NCBI GenBank assembly: GCA_045531205.1
Contig: JAZSDN010000082.1
Location: 1-33,919, forward strand
DNA from: JAZNQL01 sp045531205
GTDB taxonomy: Bacteria; Bacillota; Clostridia; UMGS1883; UMGS1540
Length of the DNA: 33,919 nucleotides
Reading direction: 5' to 3'
The translations under genes and the position numbers were made by a program. The notes under the pieces are model-generated. The model did no database searches, was not told the origin of the DNA, and worked only from the letters and a program-made list of their open reading frames with translations. Position 1 is the stretch's first letter. Each line of letters begins with the position of its first letter. Positions 30,415 to 33,919 of this stretch are shown piece by piece.

Positions 30415-33372
30415 ATGAAACAAAAAGTTATTTCATTGCTTATTGTAACCATTTTTTTACTTTCAGGTCTTCCTGTCTGTGCCGATAAGATTTTTGATTT
30501 TAACGAAGCATCTTTTTGGCGAGGTGGAGAATTCACAAAAGACGGCATTATTATTTCAAATCCTGTAGATTCTTCTCAAGAAGAAGGTGTATATCATCTT
30601 CTTGATTTCACATCCAAAATCCCACTTTATAAAAACACAATGTATACACTCTCTTTTGAAATATGCGGAAATATGGATTCCGCTTCCAGTATATCGGCAA
30701 TAGCCTCTTTTTCTTATGAGCTTAACGATATTTTAATGACCGTAAGTGGCATATCAACCGAAAATCAACATATTTCCATACCTTTCGCCAGCGGAAGTGA
30801 AGGCTATTTCGGTCTGTCTTTTTATCTTCTCGGCGAAAGCGAAGAAAGCTCTTTTATCATGAAAAATATAACCTTAAAAGAAGGTTCTTATAAACCAATA
30901 AGTATGAACGTTTCAGGAAAAGCTGATTTATATATCCCGAATACAGGTCAAATTTCTTACCCATATTACGCTGTTACAACAGATTTTCAAAATAACACTC
31001 TTTCTCTTTTAGATGGAAAAATACAACCCGATGGCGATTTACCTTCCGGAGTTTCTTTTAATCCCTCGACTTTTGCCATAACCGTAACTCCTGAAGCTTC
31101 AGATGGAGATTTCTTTTATCTTAAAGCTTATCCTTCTGACGGTTCAAACCTTAAAAGCAATACTTTAAAGGTTACATTAACTAAAAATATGATTTCAAAC
31201 GGCAATTTTGAAAACCCGACAGACGATGCATGGGATTTATCTTATGCTTCAATAGAAAGCGAAAATTCAAATCATTTTATTTCTTTAAATACATACCCTG
31301 TAGGCGCAGATTTGTATACTGCGTCACTTGCATCAAACCACAATTACTACCTCGAAGAAGGCTTGCTTTATACTTTGTACGCAAAGGTAAAATCAAGCAA
31401 TGATTTTATTTCTTCGGTTTGTTCTGTATCCTCCTCTTTTGACGGAACTTCTGTTTCCTTCAATTTATCAAATGTTGGAACAGATAATTGGCAGGAAATT
31501 GTTTGTGCCTTCATCCCTCCAAAATCGGGAATTTATGATTTTGTAATAAACTTTTCGTCAGAAGATTCACGCCCCGTTTTTATTGACGATATAGTTTTTA
31601 TTGAAGATACTCTTTCGCCTTCAAATATACTTTTTTCATTGCCCAAACATATTTGTGTCCCCGAATCTGATTATTTATATATGCCCATTGCTATGCAGTG
31701 CGTCGACCAACTTGGAACTCCGGTAAGCGACATACCTATCGCTTCTGTTTTTCCTGATGATACCGGCGTTTCTGTAACCGATACTACACTTATTGTATCC
31801 TCCTGGGCAAAAGAAGGTGTTTACAGAATAAATGCATCTTCAAATTCGGGTGCAAAAGGCGTTTACAACATTATAATAGATAAGAAAAGTATTGGTGGCG
31901 GAGATTTCGAGCACCTTGTTTCAGATAATTTCTGGATAACCGCTCCACCATCCGAATTCACTGTAAATTCAGTTTTTAACGGAACAAAAGCAAGAGAAGG
32001 TTCTTATTTTGGAACTCTTTTTATGAACGGCAGTGTCAGTGCTCTCCTTTCTTCCTCGGTTGGACGATACGACAAAGGCTCCAGTTATGTCTTTAATGCC
32101 GATATGTTTAAAAATTATTCCGATATAGATACTGTAGTAACAGTTTTAATTGCAGGAACACAAAGTTCTTCTTTTGATGAAAGTATTGTTGTAGGTCAAT
32201 TTTCTTTATCAAATGAGTACAGCACCGTAACTCGTGTTTTCACTCCGTCAGAATCGGTAACAGGCAGACTTATGATTGCCTTTAACACTCCGCAGGAACA
32301 CGATTCACAGGTTGTTTTGCTTGACAATATAAGCATTACTCCTGCAAAAGTTTACGCAGACGCTGTATTTATATATGGCTCACCCTTTGTTGAAAGAATG
32401 GTAAGCGGAACCTACTCCTTCTCTTCAAACTTCAACGGAACCAACGCAAGCACATTCAAGTGGCTTGTTTCAAGCGAAAAGAACGGGGTCTTTTTACCAA
32501 TCCCGGGCGAAACTGCAGACGAACTTTCTATAACCGAAAACCTGAACGGGAAATATATTAAATTTGAAGTAACACCCGTTTCTCTTGAAGGCCCCGTTTC
32601 AGGTGCAAGTGCTACTTCCCCCGCAATAGAAATAGGAAAACAAATTCCTGATTACTCAACATATATACCCGAAACACCTATTCCACCTGAAGAAGAACCA
32701 ACTTCACCTTCAGATACTACCACCGAAGAAAAACCCTCCGCAATTTATTTGAATCCGGTAGATTTGTTTTACTTTGAACAATTTTCGTCTTCTGTGTATT
32801 ACTTTGATATGGTGGGACACTGGGCTGAAAGCGACGTAAAGCTTATGTCCGCCGCAGGTATAACAAACGGACGTAACGACCAGCTCTTCTTCCCTAACGA
32901 TTATGTAACCCGAGCTGAATTTTCGGCATTCTTAATACGTTCATTCAATTTAGCGCCACTATATTATACCGGCGGTTTTTCCGATGTTAAACAATGGCAA
33001 TGGTACTCCGGTGCAATAGAAACAGTTTCCAAATATCAGTTTGCCCAAGGTCTTGGAAACGGTCTTTTCGGCCCCGAGCTTCCACTTACAAGAGAACAGA
33101 TGGCAGTTATGTTAATGCGTGCATACAAAAAATCTGCCGCCAAATTACCGGAAACCCCGCAAGCTCTTACATTTAAAGATAACGAAAAAATAAGCTCCTG
33201 GGCAAAAGAAGATATAAGCAATGCCGTTTCTTTAGGTATACTCTTTGGTAATGAGGATAATTCTTTCGCACCAAACCGTTACGCTACACGTGCAGAAACT
33301 CTTACAGCTATAAAACGTATGATTGTTACCATATATCAAAACATTGCCCAAAATCAGCCTTCCGGCATATAA
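30415..33372 (+). CDS. S-layer-anchored multidomain surface protein with CBM-like domains
   Basis: 985 residues with signal peptide MKQKVISLLIVTIFLLSGLPVCAD. Architecture: a first beta-sandwich domain (~25-160), an Ig/putative-cadherin-like segment (~160-258), a CBM_4_9-like domain starting SNGNFENPTDDAWDLS and ending FIDDIVFIED (~260-395), a further Ig-like segment, a third beta-sandwich starting GGGDFEHLVSDNFW (~492-645), an Ig-like domain with FKWLVSSEKNGVFLPIPG and GKYIKFEVTPV (~655-740), a Pro/Glu/Thr linker (~742-775) and three C-terminal SLH repeats (~795-980, e.g. GHWAESDVKLMSAAGITNGRND and SSWAKEDISNAVSLGILFGNEDNSFAPNRYATRAE). It should bind glycans at the cell surface; no catalytic domain is seen. 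A small gene follows after 16 nt. Confidence 0.9.
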   Translation: MKQKVISLLIVTIFLLSGLPVCADKIFDFNEASFWRGGEFTKDGIIISNPVDSSQEEGVYHLLDFTSKIPLYKNTMYTLSFEICGNMDSASSISAIASFSYELNDILMTVSGISTENQHISIPFASGSEGYFGLSFYLLGESEESSFIMKNITLKEGSYKPISMNVSGKADLYIPNTGQISYPYYAVTTDFQNNTLSLLDGKIQPDGDLPSGVSFNPSTFAITVTPEASDGDFFYLKAYPSDGSNLKSNTLKVTLTKNMISNGNFENPTDDAWDLSYASIESENSNHFISLNTYPVGADLYTASLASNHNYYLEEGLLYTLYAKVKSSNDFISSVCSVSSSFDGTSVSFNLSNVGTDNWQEIVCAFIPPKSGIYDFVINFSSEDSRPVFIDDIVFIEDTLSPSNILFSLPKHICVPESDYLYMPIAMQCVDQLGTPVSDIPIASVFPDDTGVSVTDTTLIVSSWAKEGVYRINASSNSGAKGVYNIIIDKKSIGGGDFEHLVSDNFWITAPPSEFTVNSVFNGTKAREGSYFGTLFMNGSVSALLSSSVGRYDKGSSYVFNADMFKNYSDIDTVVTVLIAGTQSSSFDESIVVGQFSLSNEYSTVTRVFTPSESVTGRLMIAFNTPQEHDSQVVLLDNISITPAKVYADAVFIYGSPFVERMVSGTYSFSSNFNGTNASTFKWLVSSEKNGVFLPIPGETADELSITENLNGKYIKFEVTPVSLEGPVSGASATSPAIEIGKQIPDYSTYIPETPIPPEEEPTSPSDTTTEEKPSAIYLNPVDLFYFEQFSSSVYYFDMVGHWAESDVKLMSAAGITNGRNDQLFFPNDYVTRAEFSAFLIRSFNLAPLYYTGGFSDVKQWQWYSGAIETVSKYQFAQGLGNGLFGPELPLTREQMAVMLMRAYKKSAAKLPETPQALTFKDNEKISSWAKEDISNAVSLGILFGNEDNSFAPNRYATRAETLTAIKRMIVTIYQNIAQNQPSGI

Positions 33373-33388
33373 TATCAAGGGTGATTTT

Positions 33389-33610
33389 TTGGATAATTTT
33401 GAAAAAAAGATGTATATAGGTCCCATGATATATTTCGGCACATATCCCATTCCTTTTACAGGAACATTACCCGATAACCTAAAAGCGTTTCAGGGAATTT
33501 CTTATCCCGATATGATGCCTGATATTTTAGAGCCTGCTCCTCGTTTTCTTCCGACTATTGGCGGTTTTCCTGAAGATGTTGAGCAAGAACTTATACCCGA
33601 CAATTTGTAA
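33389..33610 (+). CDS. 73-residue proline-rich small protein, unknown, TTG start
   Basis: Frame open from upstream of 33323, but the only start with a plausible ribosome site (AAGGGTG, 5 nt away) is TTG at 33389, 16 nt after the SLH gene stop; an ATG at 33410 lacks a site. The product (MDNFEKKMYIGPMIYFGTYP...) has regularly placed Pro, Tyr and Asp and ends EDVEQELIPDNL. It has no signal peptide, membrane helix or recognisable domain. A terminator follows directly, which supports cotranscription with the SLH gene. The coding status is moderately secure; the function is unknown. Confidence 0.55.
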   Translation: MDNFEKKMYIGPMIYFGTYPIPFTGTLPDNLKAFQGISYPDMMPDILEPAPRFLPTIGGFPEDVEQELIPDNL

Positions 33611-33617
33611 TTACATC

Positions 33618-33662
33618 AAAAAAGGAACTGTAAAAAAATAATTTTTTTGCAGTTCCTTTTTT
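33618..33662 (+). terminator. Terminator of the SLH operon
   Basis: Stem AAAAGGAACTG...CAGTTCCTTTT with an inner A7/T7 extension and a T run ending at 33662, 8 nt after the stop of the small protein gene. Nearly symmetrical, so it may work both ways. Confidence 0.87.
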
Positions 33663-33687
33663 AGGGGATAAGAAAAAATGTTTCAGA

Positions 33688-33777
33688 ATGGACAAACTGA
33701 GCAAAAGCAAGGCTTCTGCCTTGCTTTTGGATACCCGAAGCTGTATATAGATACAACGAGAGGCGAAGTTTGTTCAT
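33688..33777. repeat. Nested palindromic element with three-way-junction layout
   Basis: Outer arms ATGGACAAACT (33688-33698) and AGTTTGTTCAT (33767-33777) pair at 10 of 11 positions. They enclose a perfect 12-bp hairpin CAAAAGCAAGGC/GCCTTGCTTTTG with TTCT loop (33702-33729) and a 5-bp hairpin TGTAT-ATAG-ATACA (33742-33755). It could be a structured RNA or a small dispersed repeat. Short frames on both strands have no ribosome site. Confidence 0.6.
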
Positions 33778-33919
33778 AGCAAAAAACATAAATTTTTAAG
33801 AAAAAATCATTTTTTTGATTTTTTCGACCTAATTTATCTGTTTATAAATTAAATTTACAAAGTATTTTTCTTATATTTCTTTGTTTTTTGCGGTCTGGAC
33901 TTTTTTTACATCCCCTTTT
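33778..33919. other. A+T-rich end of window
   Basis: No gene is visible. A 10-bp hairpin GAAAAAATCA/TGATTTTTTC (33800-33825) could be a weak terminator for a transcript coming from the nested palindrome. Confidence 0.4.

Overview
The window looks like the chromosome of an anaerobic, endospore-forming, low-GC Clostridia member. It carries spo0A, spoIVA and sleB, strong AGGAGG-type ribosome binding sites, consensus sigma-A promoters with 17-nt spacers, A+T-rich intergenic DNA, SLH-anchored surface proteins and a membrane pyrophosphatase. No 16S gene or other species marker is present, so I do not name a genus. Genes for uronate, pentose and deoxy-sugar use plus carbohydrate esterases suggest a plant- or host-glycan degrader.

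Layout. 1-187: right end of an IS3-family element. 222-5620 (minus): an apparent operon of two large secreted proteins, each built from three related ~210-225-residue domains, followed by a 51-residue small protein. 5621-6346: gene-poor DNA with an inverted repeat. 6382-10025 (minus): sporulation and housekeeping block, in transcription order spo0A, rnpB, spoIVA, sleB and a small YtxH-like membrane protein. 10224-11930 (minus): kdgK and eda, the lower 2-keto-3-deoxygluconate pathway, divergent from an uncharacterised beta-propeller glycosidase-like gene (12091-13617, plus). 13658-16723 (minus): HpcH/HpaI aldolase, araB-like kinase and araD. Then tRNA-Leu(CAA), a spore-cortex-type hydrolase, an AraC regulator with an alpha/beta-hydrolase, and a divergent fucI. 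21807-24953 (minus): an SLH-transglutaminase surface protein, an SGNH acetylesterase and a frameshifted ureidoglycolate-lyase-like gene. 25170-25354: an unusual array of small hairpins. 25449-30137 (minus): H+-pyrophosphatase, a sodium/proline symporter and a TetR regulator. tRNA-Arg(ACG) follows, and then a plus-strand SLH surface protein with a small proline-rich protein, ending in structured non-coding DNA.

How the genes work together. Secreted and SLH-anchored binding proteins and esterases would act on polysaccharides outside the cell. Sugars released could be isomerised (FucI), phosphorylated (AraB-like) and epimerised or cleaved (AraD, HpcH/HpaI aldolase, KdgK-Eda). Most of this linkage is inference from gene content.

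The most unusual things I see are the 4+4 hairpin/linker array at 25170-25354, the tandem triple-domain secreted proteins with a small companion gene, and a three-way-junction-like palindromic element at 33688-33777.
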